Both the position numbers and the translations under genes were made by a program. A stretch of 64,000 nt of DNA from Bacteroidales bacterium (GTDB lineage Bacteria; Bacteroidota; Bacteroidia; Bacteroidales; UBA4417): contig JADJHD010000017.1 of NCBI GenBank assembly GCA_016707705.1, positions 1 to 64,000 on the forward strand. The letters run 5' to 3'. Below, one piece after another: positions 1 to 15,000 of the stretch (its first letter is position 1; every line of letters begins with the position of its first letter). The notes beneath the pieces are model-generated. The model was not told the DNA's origin and searched no databases. It saw nothing but the letters and a program-made list of their open reading frames with translations.

Positions 1-3000
1 CCGGAAACTCTGCAACATGCAACACCTCTTTCACTGTTACCGATAATACAAATCCGACAATAGTGACCTGCGCTCCGGCTCAGTCCGCTTTTGCGAATGC
101 TTCTTGCCAGGCTGCAGTTCCAGACTTTACTGCAAATGTGACGGCAACTGATAACTGCACAGCTTCAAATGCTTTAGTAATCACACAATCACCAACTGCC
201 GGAACCCTGGTTTCAACAGGAGTAACTTCAGTGACGATTACAGTAGCTGATGGAGCTGGAAACTCTGCAACTTGTAACACCTCATTTACAGTTACTGATA
301 ACACTAATCCGGTGATTGTGACCTGTGCTCCGGCTCAGTCTGCTTTTGCGAATGCATCCTGTCAGGCTTCCGTTCCAGACTTCACAGCTAATGTTACCGC
401 TAATGATAATTGTACTTCATCTGCTAATCTCACCATTACTCAGTCACCAACCGCCGGAACTCTGGTTTCAACAGGTGTTAACGCTGTGACTATTACCGTA
501 ACTGATGCAGCTGGAAATTCTGCAACATGCAATACCTCATTCACTGTTACCGATAATACGAATCCGACAATAGTAACTTGCGCTCCGGCTCAATCCGCTT
601 TTGCGAATGCATCCTGTCAGGCTTCAGTGCCAGACTTTACGGCTAATGTGACTGCTACCGATAATTGCACTGCCTCAAATGCTTTGGTAATCACACAGTC
701 TCCAACAGCCGGAACTCTGGTTTCAACAGGAGTAACTACAGTGACTATTACCGTAACTGATGCAGCAGGTAACTCTGCAACATGCAACACCTCTTTCACT
801 GTTACCGATAATACTGATCCGGTAATTGTGACCTGCGCTCCGGCTCAGTCCGCTTTTGCGAATGCTTCTTGCCAGGCATCAGTTCCAGACTTTACAGCTA
901 ATGTAACGGCTACGGATAATTGCACTTCAGCTGCTAATCTCACAATCACTCAGTCACCAGCAGCCGGGACGCTCGTTTCGACCGGAGTAACTTCAGTGAC
1001 GATTACAGTAACTGATGGAGCTGGTAACTCTGCAACATGCAACACCTCTTTCACTGTTACCGATAATACTGATCCGGTAATAGTAACCTGTGCTCCGGCT
1101 CAGTCTGCCTTTGCGAATGCTTCTTGCCAGGCTGCTGTTCCGAATTTCACAGCAAATGTGACCGCTACCGATAATTGTACTGCTTCAAATGCTTTGGTAA
1201 TCACACAATCTCCAACAGTTGGAACTCTGGTTTCAACAGGAGTAACTTCAGTGACTATTACCGTAACTGATGCTGCAGGTAACTCTGCAACCTGCAATAC
1301 CTCATTTACCGTTACTGATAACACTAATCCGGTAATTGTCACCTGCGCTCCGGCTCAGTCAGCTTTTGCGAATGCTTCTTGCCAGGCTGCAGTTCCGAAT
1401 TTCACAGCAAATGTGACTGCTACCGATAATTGTACTGTTTCAAATGCTTTGGTAATCACTCAGTCACCAACTGCCGGAACCCTGGTTTCAATAGGTGTTA
1501 CCGCTGTGACTATAACTGTTACTGATGCTGCAGGCAACTCTGCAACATGTAACACTTCATTTACCGTTACCGACAATACTAACCCGGTAATTGTGACCTG
1601 TGCTCCGGCTCAGTCAGCGTTTGCTAATGCATCATGCCAGGCTGCAGTTCCTAACTTCACAGCAAATGTGACCGCTACCGATAATTGCACTGCTTCAAAT
1701 GCTTTGGTAATCACACAATCTCCAACTGCCGGAACCCTGGTTTCAACAGGTGTAACTGCAGTGACTATTACTGTAACTGACGCTGCTGGAAACTCAGCAA
1801 CTTGCAATACTTCATTTACTGTTACCGATAACACGAATCCTGTTATTGTAACCTGCGCTCCGGCTCAATCCGCCTTTGCGAATGCATCCTGTCAGGCTTC
1901 AGTGCCAGACTTTACGGCTAATGTGACTGCTACCGATAATTGCACTGCCTCAAATGCTTTGGTAATCACACAATCTCCAACAGCTGGAACTCTGGTTTCA
2001 ACAGGAGTAACTTCAGTGACGATTACAGTAGCTGATGGAGCTGGTAACTCTGCAACATGCAACACCTCTTTCACTGTTACCGATAACACTGATCCGGTAA
2101 TTGTGACCTGCGCTCCGGCTCAGTCAGCTTTTGCGAATGCTTCTTGCCAGGCATCAGTTCCAGACTTTACAGCTAATGTAACGGCTACGGATAATTGCAC
2201 TTCAGCTGCTAATCTCACAATCACTCAGTCACCAGCAGCCGGGACGCTCGTTTCGACCGGAGTAACTTCAGTGACGATTACAGTAACTGATGGAGCTGGT
2301 AATTCTGCAACTTGCAATACTTCATTTACTGTTACCGATAATACTAATCCGGTAATTGTAACCTGTGCTCCTGCTCAATCTGCTTTTGCAAATGCTTCTT
2401 GCCAGGCTGCAGTTCCGAATTTCACAGCAAATGTGACCGCTACCGATAATTGTACTGTTTCAAATGCTTTGGTAATCACACAATCTCCAACAGCTGGTAC
2501 TCTGGTTTCAACAGGAGTAACTTCAGTGACCATTACCGTAACTGATGCAGCTGGTAACTCAGCAACCTGCAATACCTCATTCACTGTTACCGATAATACA
2601 AATCCGACAATAGTAACCTGCGCTCCGGCTCAGTCAGCTTTTGCGAATGCATCCTGTCAAGCAGCTGTTCCAGACTTTACTGCAAATGTGACAGCTACGG
2701 ATAATTGCACTTCTGCTGCCAATCTTACCATAACTCAGTCTCCTGCAGCGGGAACACCTGTCACGACAGGTGTAACTACAGTGACTATCACAGTTACTGA
2801 TGGAGCTGGTAATTCTGCAACTTGCAATACTTCATTTACCGTTACCGATAATACTAATCCGGTAATTGTAACCTGTGCTCCTGTTCAATCTGCTTTTGCG
2901 AATGCTTCTTGCCAGGCTGCAGTTCCGAATTTCACAGCAAATGTGACCGCTACCGATAATTGCACTGCCTCAAATGCTTTGGTAATCACACAATCTCCAA

Positions 3001-6000
3001 CAGTTGGAACTCTGGTTTCAACAGGAGTAACTTCAGTGACTATTACTGTAACTGATGCTGCAGGTAACTCTGCAACCTGCAATACCTCATTTACCGTTAC
3101 TGATAACACTAATCCGGTAATTGTAACCTGTGCTCCGGCTCAGTCCGCTTTTGCGAATGCATCCTGTCAGGCTTCAGTGCCAGACTTTACGGGAAATGTG
3201 ACAGCTACTGATAATTGTACTTCGGTTGCCAATCTAACGATAACTCAGTCTCCTGCAGCGGGAACACCTGTCACGACAGGTGTGACTACAGTGACTATTA
3301 CCGTAACTGATGCAGCAGGTAACTCTGCAACTTGCAATACGTCATTTACAGTTACCGATAATACAAATCCGACAATAGTAACCTGCGCTCCGGCTCAGTC
3401 AGCTTTTGCGAATGCTACATGCCAAGCTTCCGTTCCAGACTTTACTGCAAATGTGACTGCTACCGATAATTGTACTGTTTCAAATGCTTTGGTAATCACA
3501 CAATCTCCAACAGCTGGAACTCTGGTTTCAACAGGAGTAACTGCAGTGACTATTACCGTAACTGATGCTGCTGGTAACTCTGCAACATGCAATACCTCAT
3601 TCACTGTTACCGATAATACAAATCCGACAATAGTAACCTGTGCTCCGGCTCAGTCTGCCTTTGCGAATGCTTCTTGCCAGGCTGCTGTTCCAGACTTTAC
3701 AGCTAATGTGACGGCAACTGATAATTGCACTTCAGTTGCTAATCTTACCATAACTCAATCTCCTGCCGAAGGGACACTTGTCTCGACAGGTGTGACTACT
3801 GTGACTATTACCGTGACTGACGCAGCTGGTAATTCTGCAACATGCAATACCTCTTTCACTGTTATTGATAATTCCATTCCTACGATTTCTGGACCAGGAA
3901 ATGTGACTGTAAATTCAGACCCGGGCTTATGCACTGCTTCAAATGTTAACCTCGGCACTCCAGTAACCAATGATAATTGCGGGATTGCGACAATAACCAA
4001 TAACGCTGGATCAACCTTCCCTGTAGGAAACACAACCGTAATTTGGACAGTAACTGACTTATCAGGCCAGACTGCAACCTCAAGTCAGACAATTACCGTA
4101 ATTGATAATCAACCACCTTCAATTACTTGTCCTCCTTCAGTAACTGTAAATACTGACCCCGGACAATCCTACGCATCCAATGTTTTACTCGGAAACGCAA
4201 TTACAGGTGACAATTGTGGAGTTGATACCGTATATAACAATGCTCCAACACAGTTCCCGTTAGGTACAACTGTTGTCTCCTGGACAGTCATTGACATAAA
4301 TGGATTATCCACTACCTGCACTCAAACTGTTACCGTTACCGACAATCAATTCCCAACCATCAATTGTCCTCCGACAATTCAGGTAAATTGTATAGGTGAA
4401 GTTCCGGCAGTATACCCTGATTATGCAGCTTTTGTGCTGGCGGGTGGATCTGCAAGTGATAATGATGGAATCAACACTGGTTCTTTTACTTTGGTAAGTG
4501 AAACTTCTGACGGACAAAGTTGTCCGGAGACAATAAGCAGGGTATACAAAATCGCTGACCTTAATAATAATTTCAGCAGCTGTACTCAATTAGTTATCGT
4601 TGATGATCAGGTTGTTCCTGTAATCACGGTTCCTGCAAATGTTACCGTTGAATGCTCAGCTGTTCCTGCCGTGGGAACTGCAACTGCTACCGATAACTGT
4701 GATACCGAGGTGACCGTAACCTATGAAGGTGAAACTCGTACAAACGGAGCTTGCGCTGATTCCTATACTTTAACTCGTACCTGGAAGGCAACCGACAACT
4801 GTGGAAACTTTGCTACCGGATCTCAGGTAATCACTGTTCAGGATAATACAATTCCAGTAATTACGGTTCCAGAAAATGTTACCGTTGAGTGCTCTGCGGT
4901 TCCTGCTGTGGGCACTGCAACTGCAACCGATAACTGTGATTCTGATGTGATCGTAACCTATGAAGGTGAAACTCGCACGAATGGAACTTGCGCTGATTCA
5001 TACACACTAACCAGAACCTGGAAAGCAACCGATAACTGCGGAAACTTCGCAACCGGATCTCAGGTAATAACCGTTCAGGATAATACCATTCCTGTAATCA
5101 CGGTTCCTGCGAATGTGACCGTTGAATGTTCAGCGGTTCCTGCTGTCGGTACTGCTACTGCTACCGATAACTGCGATACCGAGGTGACTGTAACCTATGA
5201 AGGTGAAACTCGCACAAACGGAACATGTGCTGATTCTTACACTCTGACCAGAACATGGAAAGCAACCGATAACTGCGGAAACTTCGCTACCGGTTCTCAG
5301 GTAATAACCGTTCAGGATAATACTATTCCAGTAATTACTGTTCCAGAAAATGTAACCGTTGAATGTTCAGCTGTTCCTGCTGTCGGTACTGCTACTGCTA
5401 CCGATAATTGTGATACCGAGGTGACCGTAACCTATGAAGGTGAAACTCGCACAAACGGAACTTGCGCTGATTCATATACTCTGACCAGAACATGGAAAGC
5501 AACCGATAACTGCGGAAACTTCGCAACCGGATCTCAGGTAATCACCGTTCAGGATAATACAATTCCTGTAATTACGGTTCCAGAAAATGTAACCGTTGAG
5601 TGTTCTGCTGTTCCTGCTGTCGGCACTGCAACTGCTACCGATAACTGCGATACTGATGTGACCGTAACCTATGAAGGCGAAAGTCGCACGAACGGAACTT
5701 GCGCTGATTCATACACACTTACCAGAACCTGGAAAGCAACCGATAACTGTGGAAACTTCGCTACCGGTTCTCAGGTAATAACCGTTCAGGACAATACAAT
5801 TCCAGTAATAACGGTTCCTGCAAATGTTACCGTTGAATGTTCCGCGGTTCCTGCTGTGGGTACTGCTACTGCTACCGATAACTGTGATTCAGATGTGACC
5901 GTAACCTATGAAGGTGAAACTCGCACAAACGGAACATGTGCTGATTCTTACACTTTGACCAGAACATGGAAAGCAACCGATAACTGCGGAAACTTTGCAA

Positions 6001-9000
6001 CAGGATCTCAGGTGATTACTGTTCAGGATAATACTGTTCCTGTAATTACTGTTCCTGCTAATGTTACCGTTGAGTGTTCAGCTGTTCCTGCCGTTGGTAC
6101 CGCCACTGCTACCGACAACTGCGATACAGATGTGACTGTAACCTATGAAGGCGAAACTCGTACAAACGGAACTTGCGCTGATTCCTATACCTTAACACGT
6201 ACCTGGAAAGCAACCGATAACTGTGGAAACTTTGCTACCGGATCTCAGGTAATCACCGTTCAGGATAATACAATTCCTGTAATTACGGTTCCCGCAAATG
6301 TTACCGTTGAGTGCTCAGCTGTTCCTGCCATTGGTACTGCTACTGCAACCGATAATTGTGATTCAGATGTGACTGTAACCTATGAAGGTGAAACTCGCAC
6401 AAACGGAACTTGCGCTGATTCATACACACTGACCAGAACCTGGAAAGCAACCGATAACTGTGGAAACTTCGCAACCGGTTCTCAGGTAATCACCGTTCAG
6501 GATAATACTATTCCTGTGATTACCGTACCAGCCAATGTTACCGTTGAGTGTTCCGTCGTTCCTGCCGTGGGTACCGCAACTGCTACCGATAATTGTGATA
6601 CCGATGTGACTGTAACCTATGAAGGCGAAAGTCGTACGAATGGAACTTGCGCTGATTCATACACCCTTACCAGAACATGGAAAGCAACCGACAACTGCGG
6701 AAACTTCGCAACCGGATCTCAGGTAATAACCGTTCAGGATAATACCATTCCTGTAATTACTGTTCCAGAAAATGTTACCGTTGAATGTTCTGCTGTTCCT
6801 GCTGTCGGTACTGCTACTGCAACCGATAATTGTGATAACGATGTGACCGTAACCTATGAAGGGGAAGCTCGCACGAACGGAAGCTGCGCTGACTCATACA
6901 CCCTTACCAGAACATGGAAAGCCACCGACAACTGCGGAAACTTTGCAACAGGATCTCAGGTAATAACTGTTCAGGATAATACAATTCCAGTAATCACGGT
7001 TCCAGAAAATGTAACCGTTGAATGTTCAGCTGTTCCTGCTGTCGGTACTGCTACTGCAACCGATAACTGTGATTCAGATGTGACTGTAACCTATGAAGGT
7101 GAAACTCGCATGAATGGAACTTGCGCTGACTCCTATACTTTAACACGTACATGGAAAGCAACCGATAACTGTGGAAACTTTGCTACCGGATCTCAGGTAA
7201 TAACCGTTCAGGATAATACCATTCCAGTAATTACGGTTCCAGAAAATGTTACCGTTGAATGCTCCGCAGTTCCTGCCGTGGGTACTGCTACTGCAACCGA
7301 TAACTGTGATTCAGATGTGACCGTAACCTATGAAGGAGAAAGTCGCACGAATGGAACTTGCACTGATTCCTACACTCTGACCAGGACATGGAAGGCCACA
7401 GATAACTGCGGAAACTTCGCTACCGGTTCTCAGGTAATCACCGTTCAGGATAATACAATTCCAGTAATCACGGTTCCAGAAAATGTTACCGTTGAATGCT
7501 CTGCTGTTCCTGCTGTCGGCACTGCAACTGCTACCGATAATTGTGATAACGAGGTGACCGTAACCTATGAAGGTGAAACTCGCACAAACGGAACTTGCAC
7601 TGATTCTTACACTCTGACCAGAACATGGAAAGCAACCGATAACTGCGGAAACTTCGCAACAGGATCTCAGGTAATAACCGTTCAGGATAATACAATTCCT
7701 GTTATCACGGTTCCTGCAAATGTAACCGTTGAATGTTCTGCGGTTCCTGCTGTGGGCAATGCTACTGCTACCGATAACTGTGATTCAGATGTGACTGTAA
7801 CCTATGAAGGTGAAAGTCGCACAAACGGAACTTGCGCTGATTCCTATACTTTAACCAGAACCTGGAAAGCAACCGATAACTGCGGAAACTTCGCAACCGG
7901 ATCTCAGGTAATAACCGTTCAGGATAATACAATTCCAGAAATAACGGTTCCAGCCAACGTTACCGTTGAATGTTCAGCTGTTCCTACTGTGGGCAATACC
8001 ACTGCTACCGATAACTGCGATACCGAGGTGACCGTAACCTATGAAGGGGAAAGCCGCACAAATGGAACATGTGCTGATTCTTACACTCTGACCAGAACAT
8101 GGAAGGCAACCGATAACTGCGGAAACTTTGCTACCGGATCTCAGGTAATCACTGTTCAGGATAATACCATTCCAGAAATAACGGTTCCAGCCAACGTTAC
8201 CGTTGAATGCTCAGCTGTTCCTGCTGTCGGTACTGCTACTGCTACCGATAACTGCGATAACGATGTGACTTTAACCTATGAAGGTGAAAGTCGCACGAAC
8301 GGAAGCTGCGCTGATTCTTACACTCTGACCAGAACATGGAAAGCAACCGATAACTGCGGAAACTTCGCAACCGGATCTCAGGTAATCACCGTTCAGGATA
8401 ATACAATTCCTGTAATCACGGTTCCTGCCAATGTTACCGTTGAGTGTTCTGCAGTTCCTGCTGTTGGCACTGCAACTGCAACCGACAACTGTGATTCAGA
8501 TGTGACCGTAACCTATGAAGGTGAAACTCGCACTAACGGAACTTGCGCTGACTCATACACACTTACCAGAACATGGAAAGCAACCGACAACTGCGGAAAC
8601 TTCGCAACCGGATCTCAGGTAATCACCGTTCAGGATAATACAATTCCAGTAATTACTGTTCCTGCGAATGTGACTGTGGAATGCTCAGCTGTTCCTGCTG
8701 TCGGTACTGCTACTGCTACCGATAACTGCGATACTGATGTGACCGTAACCTATGAAGGTGAAACTCGCACAAACGGAACTTGTACTGATTCTTACACTCT
8801 GACCAGAACCTGGAAAGCAACCGATAACTGCGGAAACTTCGCAACCGGATCTCAGGTAATCACCGTTCAGGATAATACCATTCCAGTAATTACTGTTCCT
8901 GCAAATGTTACCGTTGAATGTTCAACTGTTCCTGCTGTCGGCACTGCAACTGCAACTGATAACTGTGATTCAGATGTGACCGTAACCTATGAAGGTGAAA

Positions 9001-12000
9001 CTCGCACGAACGGAACCTGCGCTGATTCCTATACTTTAACCCGTACATGGAAAGCAACCGACAACTGCGGAAACTTCGCTACAGGTTCACAGGTGATCAC
9101 CGTTCAGGATAATACAATTCCTGTAATTACGGTTCCTGCGAACGTTACTGTTGAATGTTCCGCTGTTCCTGCTGTGGGTACTGCAACTGCAACCGATAAC
9201 TGCGATACCGAGGTGACCGTAACCTATGAAGGAGAAAGTCGCACAAACGGAACCTGCGCTGATTCCTATACTTTAACCCGTACATGGAAAGCAACCGACA
9301 ACTGCGGAAACTTCGCTACAGGTTCACAGGTGATCACCGTTCAGGATAATACAATTCCTGTTATCACGGTTCCAGAAAATGTTACTGTTGAATGTTCCGC
9401 TGTTCCTGCTGTGGGTACTGCAACTGCAACCGATAACTGCGATACCGAGGTGACCGTAACCTATGAAGGAGAAAGTCGCACGAACGGAACCTGCGCTGAT
9501 GCCTATACGTTGACTCGTACATGGAAAGCAATTGATAACTGTGGAAACTTTGCAACAGGTTCACAGGTAATAACCGTTCAGGATAATACAATTCCTGTAA
9601 TTACGGTTCCAGCCAACGTTACCGTTGAATGCTCCGCTGTTCCTGCCGTGGGTACTGCAACTGCTACCGATAACTGTGATTCAGATGTGACCGTAACCTA
9701 TGAAGGTGAAAGTCGCACTAACGGAACCTGCGCTGATTCCTATACTTTAACCAGAACCTGGAAAGCAACCGACAACTGCGGAAACTTCGCAACCGGCTCA
9801 CAGGTAATAACCGTTCAGGATATTACCATTCCAGAAATCACGGTTCCAGAAAATGTAACCGTTGAGTGTTCTGCTGTTCCTGCTGTCGGCACTGCAACTG
9901 CTACCGATAACTGCGATACTGATGTGACTGTAACCTATGAAGGCGAAAGTCGTACGAACGGAACTTGCGCTGATTCATACACTCTAACCAGAACCTGGAA
10001 AGCAACCGACAACTGTGGAAACTTTGCTACCGGATCTCAGGTAATAACCGTTCAGGATAATACCATTCCAGTAATTACTGTTCCTGCAAATGTTACCGTT
10101 GAATGCTCTGCTGTTCCTGCTGTGGGCAATGCCACTGCTACCGATAACTGTGATTCCGATGTGACCGTAACCTATGAAGGTGAAAGCCGCACAAACGGAA
10201 CTTGCGCTGATGCCTATACCTTAACACGTACATGGAAAGCAACCGACAACTGTGGAAACTTCGCAACAGGATCTCAGGTAATAACTGTTCAGGATAACAC
10301 AATTCCTGTTATCACAGTTCCAGAAAATGTGACTGTGGAATGCTCAGCTGTTCCTGCTGTTGGCACTGCTACTGCTACTGATAATTGTGATACCGATGTA
10401 ACCGTAACCTATGAAGGCGAAAGTCGTACAAATGGAACTTGCGCTGACTCCTATACTTTAACACGTACCTGGAAAGCAACCGACAACTGTGGAAACTTTG
10501 CAACAGGATCTCAGGTAATAACTGTTCAGGATAATACAATTCCAGTAATTACTGTTCCAGAAAATGTAACTGTGGAATGTTCAACTGTTCCTGCTGTCGG
10601 CACTGCAACTGCAACCGATAACTGTGATTCAGATGTGACCGTAACCTATGAAGGCGAAAGTCGTACGAACGGAAGCTGCACTGATTCTTACACTCTGACC
10701 AGAACCTGGAAAGCAACCGATAACTGCGGAAACTTCGCAACCGGATCTCAGGTAATAACTGTTCAGGATAATACAATTCCAGTAATTACTGTTCCAGAAA
10801 ATGTAACCGTTGAATGCTCTGCTGTTCCTGCTGTGGGTACTGCAACTGCAACCGATAACTGCGATACCGAGGTGACCGTAACCTATGAAGGTGAAAGTCG
10901 CACGAACGGAACTTGCGCTGATTCCTATACTTTAACCCGTACATGGAAAGCAACCGATAACTGTGGAAACTTTGCAACCGGTTCTCAGGTAATCACCGTT
11001 CAGGATAATACTGTTCCTGTAATTACTGTTCCTGCGAACGTTACTGTTGAATGTTCAGCGGTTCCTGCTGTCGGTACTGCAACTGCTACCGATAACTGTG
11101 ATTCAGATGTGACTGTAACCTATGAAGGTGAAAGTCGCACGAACGGAACTTGCGCTGATTCCTATACCTTAACACGTACCTGGAAAGCAACCGACAACTG
11201 TGGAAACTTTGCTACCGGATCTCAGGTAATAACCGTTCAGGATAATACAATTCCTGTAATTACTGTTCCAGAAAATGTAACCGTTGAATGTTCAGCTGTT
11301 CCCGCTGTTGGTACTGCAACTGCAACCGATAACTGCGATACCGAGGTGACCGTAACCTATGAAGGTGAAAGTCGTACGAACGGAACTTGCGCTGATTCCT
11401 ATACCTTAACACGTACCTGGAAAGCTACCGATAACTGCGGAAACTTTGCTACCGGATCTCAGGTAATCACCGTTCAGGATAATACAATTCCTGTAATTAC
11501 GGTTCCCGCAAATGTTACCGTTGAGTGCTCAGCTGTTCCTGCCATTGGTACTGCTACTGCAACCGATAACTGTGATACCGAGGTGACCGTAACCTATGAA
11601 GGTGAAAGTCGTACAAACGGAACATGTGCTGATTCTTATACCCTTACCAGAACCTGGAAAGCAATTGATAACTGCGGAAACTTTGCTACCGGTTCTCAGG
11701 TAATAACCGTTCAGGATAATACTGTTCCTGTAATTACTGTTCCTGCGAACGTTACTCTTGAATGTTCAGCTGTTCCTGCTGTCGGTACTGCTACTGCAAC
11801 CGATAATTGTGATAACGATGTGACCGTAACCTATGAAGGTGAAAGCCGCACAAATGGAACTTGTGCTGATTCCTATACTCTGACCAGAACATGGAAGGCC
11901 ACCGACAACTGTGGAAACTTCGCAACAGGATCTCAGGTAATCACTGTTCAGGATAATACAATTCCAGTAATTACAGTTCCAGAAAATGTGACCGTTGAGT

Positions 12001-15000
12001 GTTCCGCTGTTCCTGCTGTGGGTATTGCAACTGCAACCGATAACTGCGATTCAGATGTGACCGTAACCTATGAAGGTGAAAGTCGCACGAACGGTACTTG
12101 CGCTGATTCCTATACTTTAACACGTACCTGGAAAGCTACCGACAACTGTGGAAACTTCGCAACAGGATCTCAGGTAATAACCGTTCAGGATAATACAATT
12201 CCTGTTATCACGGTTCCTGCAAATGTAACCGTCGAGTGCTCCGCAGTTCCTGCCGTGGGTACTGCTACTGCAACCGATAACTGTGATTCAGATGTGACCG
12301 TAACCTATGAAGGCGAAAGTCGCACAAATGGAACTTGCGCTGATTCCTATACTTTAACACGTACCTGGAAGGCTACCGACAACTGTGGAAACTTTGCAAC
12401 AGGATCTCAGGTAATAACCGTTCAGGATAACACAATTCCTGTAATTACTGTTCCAGAAAATGTTACCGTTGAGTGTTCTGCTGTTCCTGCTGTGGGCAAT
12501 GCCACTGCTACCGATAACTGTGATTCCGATGTGACTGTAACCTATGAAGGTGAAACTCGTACAAACGGAACATGTGCTGATTCATACACTCTGACCAGAA
12601 CTTGGAAAGCAATTGATAACTGTGGAAACTTTGCTACCGGTTCACAGGTGATCACCGTTCAGGATAATACAATTCCTGTAATCACGGTTCCTGCAAATGT
12701 TACCGTTGAATGTTCAGCTGTTCCTGCTGTCGGCACTGCAACTGCAACTGATAACTGTGATTCAGATGTGACCGTAACCTATGAAGGTGAAACTCGCACG
12801 AATGGAACATGTGCTGATTCATACACTCTGACCAGAACATGGAAAGCAACCGATAACTGTGGAAACTTTGCTACCGGATCTCAGGTAATCACCGTTCAGG
12901 ATAATACCATTCCAGTAATTACGGTTCCAGAAAATGTTACCGTTGAATGCTCTGCTGTTCCTGCCGTGGGTACCGCAACTGCTACCGATAACTGCGATAA
13001 CGATGTGACTGTAACCTATGAAGGTGAAACTCGCATGAATGGAACTTGCGCTGACTCCTATACTTTAACACGTACCTGGAAAGCAACCGATAACTGCGGA
13101 AACTTCGCTACCGGTTCTCAGGTAATCACTGTTCAGGATAATACAATTCCTGTTATCACAGTTCCAGAAAATGTGACTGTGGAATGCTCAGCTGTTCCTG
13201 CTGTGGGTACTGCTACTGCAACCGATAACTGCGATAACGATGTGACCGTAACTTATGAAGGGGAAACTCGTACAAATGGAACTTGCGCTGATTCTTACAC
13301 TCTGACCAGAACATGGAAAGCAACCGACAACTGCGGAAACTTTGCTACCGGCTCACAGGTAATAACCGTTCAGGATAACACAATTCCTGTAATTACTGTT
13401 CCTGCAAATGTGACCGTTGAATGTTCTGCTGTTCCTGCCGTGGGAACTGCAACTGCTACCGATAACTGTGATTCAGATGTGACCGTGACATACGATGGTG
13501 AATTCAGAACCAATGGAACCTGTGCTGATTCTTATACTCTGACCAGAACATGGAAAGCAATTGATAATTGTGGAAACTTTACTACCGGATCACAGCTTAT
13601 TACTGTTCAGGATAATACCGCTCCGGTTATTGGTATTCTTCCGGATCCTACTACCATCAATTGTCCGGCTCTTCCTGAATTCACTACTCCTGTAGCTACT
13701 GATGCCTGCGGAGGAAGTGTTAATCTCACCTCCAACGATGTAACAACAGCCGGAAGTTGTGAAGGTTCTTATTCAGTTACCAGAACATGGACAGCAACCG
13801 ATGCCTGCAACAACTCTTCAACAGCAACTCAAACCATCAATGTTCAGGATGTTACCGCACCAGTTGTGATTTGTCCTGCATCTATTACTGTTGCCAGCGA
13901 CCCGGGAATTTGCGGAGCCAATGTCACAGTCCCTGCACCTCAGGTTACTGAAGGTTGCAGTGAAGTTACCCTTGTCAATAGCTTCAACAATACCGGAAAT
14001 GCAAGCGGACTTTATCCAACCGGAACAACTCAAGTAAACTGGACAATCACTGATGCATGCGGCAACACCAGCACTTGCTCAATGAGTGTAACCATTACTG
14101 ATAGTCAGGCTCCAGTTATTGTTTGTCCTCCGGATGTGATTGCATGCACAAATGAAACAGTGGTTCTTGGAACGGCAACCGCCACCGATAACTGCGGAGT
14201 TGCCAATGTATATTATAATGGTCCTTCCTCATTCGGAACAGGAACTACTATAGTCACATGGATTGCAACTGATTTGAACGGAAATTCAAGCAGCTGCCAG
14301 CAGAATGTAACCGTTGTAGCTGAAGTCACAGTAAATGCTGGTCCTGATGCAAGTATTTGCGAAACGGCTGAATCTTATACTCTGACCGGTGCCAGTGCAG
14401 AAAACTATGCTTCTGTCATATGGACGGCTAACGGACAGGGTACGCTATCAAATGCCAATACTCTGAATCCAACCTACACACCAGCTCCGGGAGAAACAGG
14501 AATTATCCTCTTCACACTTACCGGTATAGGACAGGCTCCATGCGGCAATGCTACAGACCAGATGGCTCTCACTATTGTTCCAAAACCGGCAGGTTCTGCA
14601 GGAAATGACAACACAATTTGTGAAGGGGCTTATTACCAGACTTTATCAGCTTCGGCAAGCAATTATTCAAGCCTGCTCTGGACCAGCAGCGGAAGTGGTA
14701 TGTTCAATAATCCCGGACTACTCAATACCGTTTATACTCCAAGTCAGGCGGATATTGATGCAGGATCAGTTCAGCTGAGCTTGACAATTACTGGCAATAT
14801 GCCTTGTAATCCGATCACTGACTTCATGATTCTGCATATCGAAAAGTCGGCTCAGGCATATGCCGGACCAGACGCTTCTGTTTGTAACGGTTCATCTTAC
14901 ACTGTTTCCGCTGCAACTGTCACCAATGCAAATACCATAAACTGGACTCATACCGGTAACGGAATTCTGGAGAATCCGGGAACCCTGAAGCCAACCTATA

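Noticed and set aside
80..3604. A ladder of about 70-80-codon open frames on the minus strand, repeating every 255 bp or its multiples
   Set aside because: They are reverse-strand shadows of the HYR array; they repeat with the plus-strand period, have no ribosome-binding context and encode no known domain.
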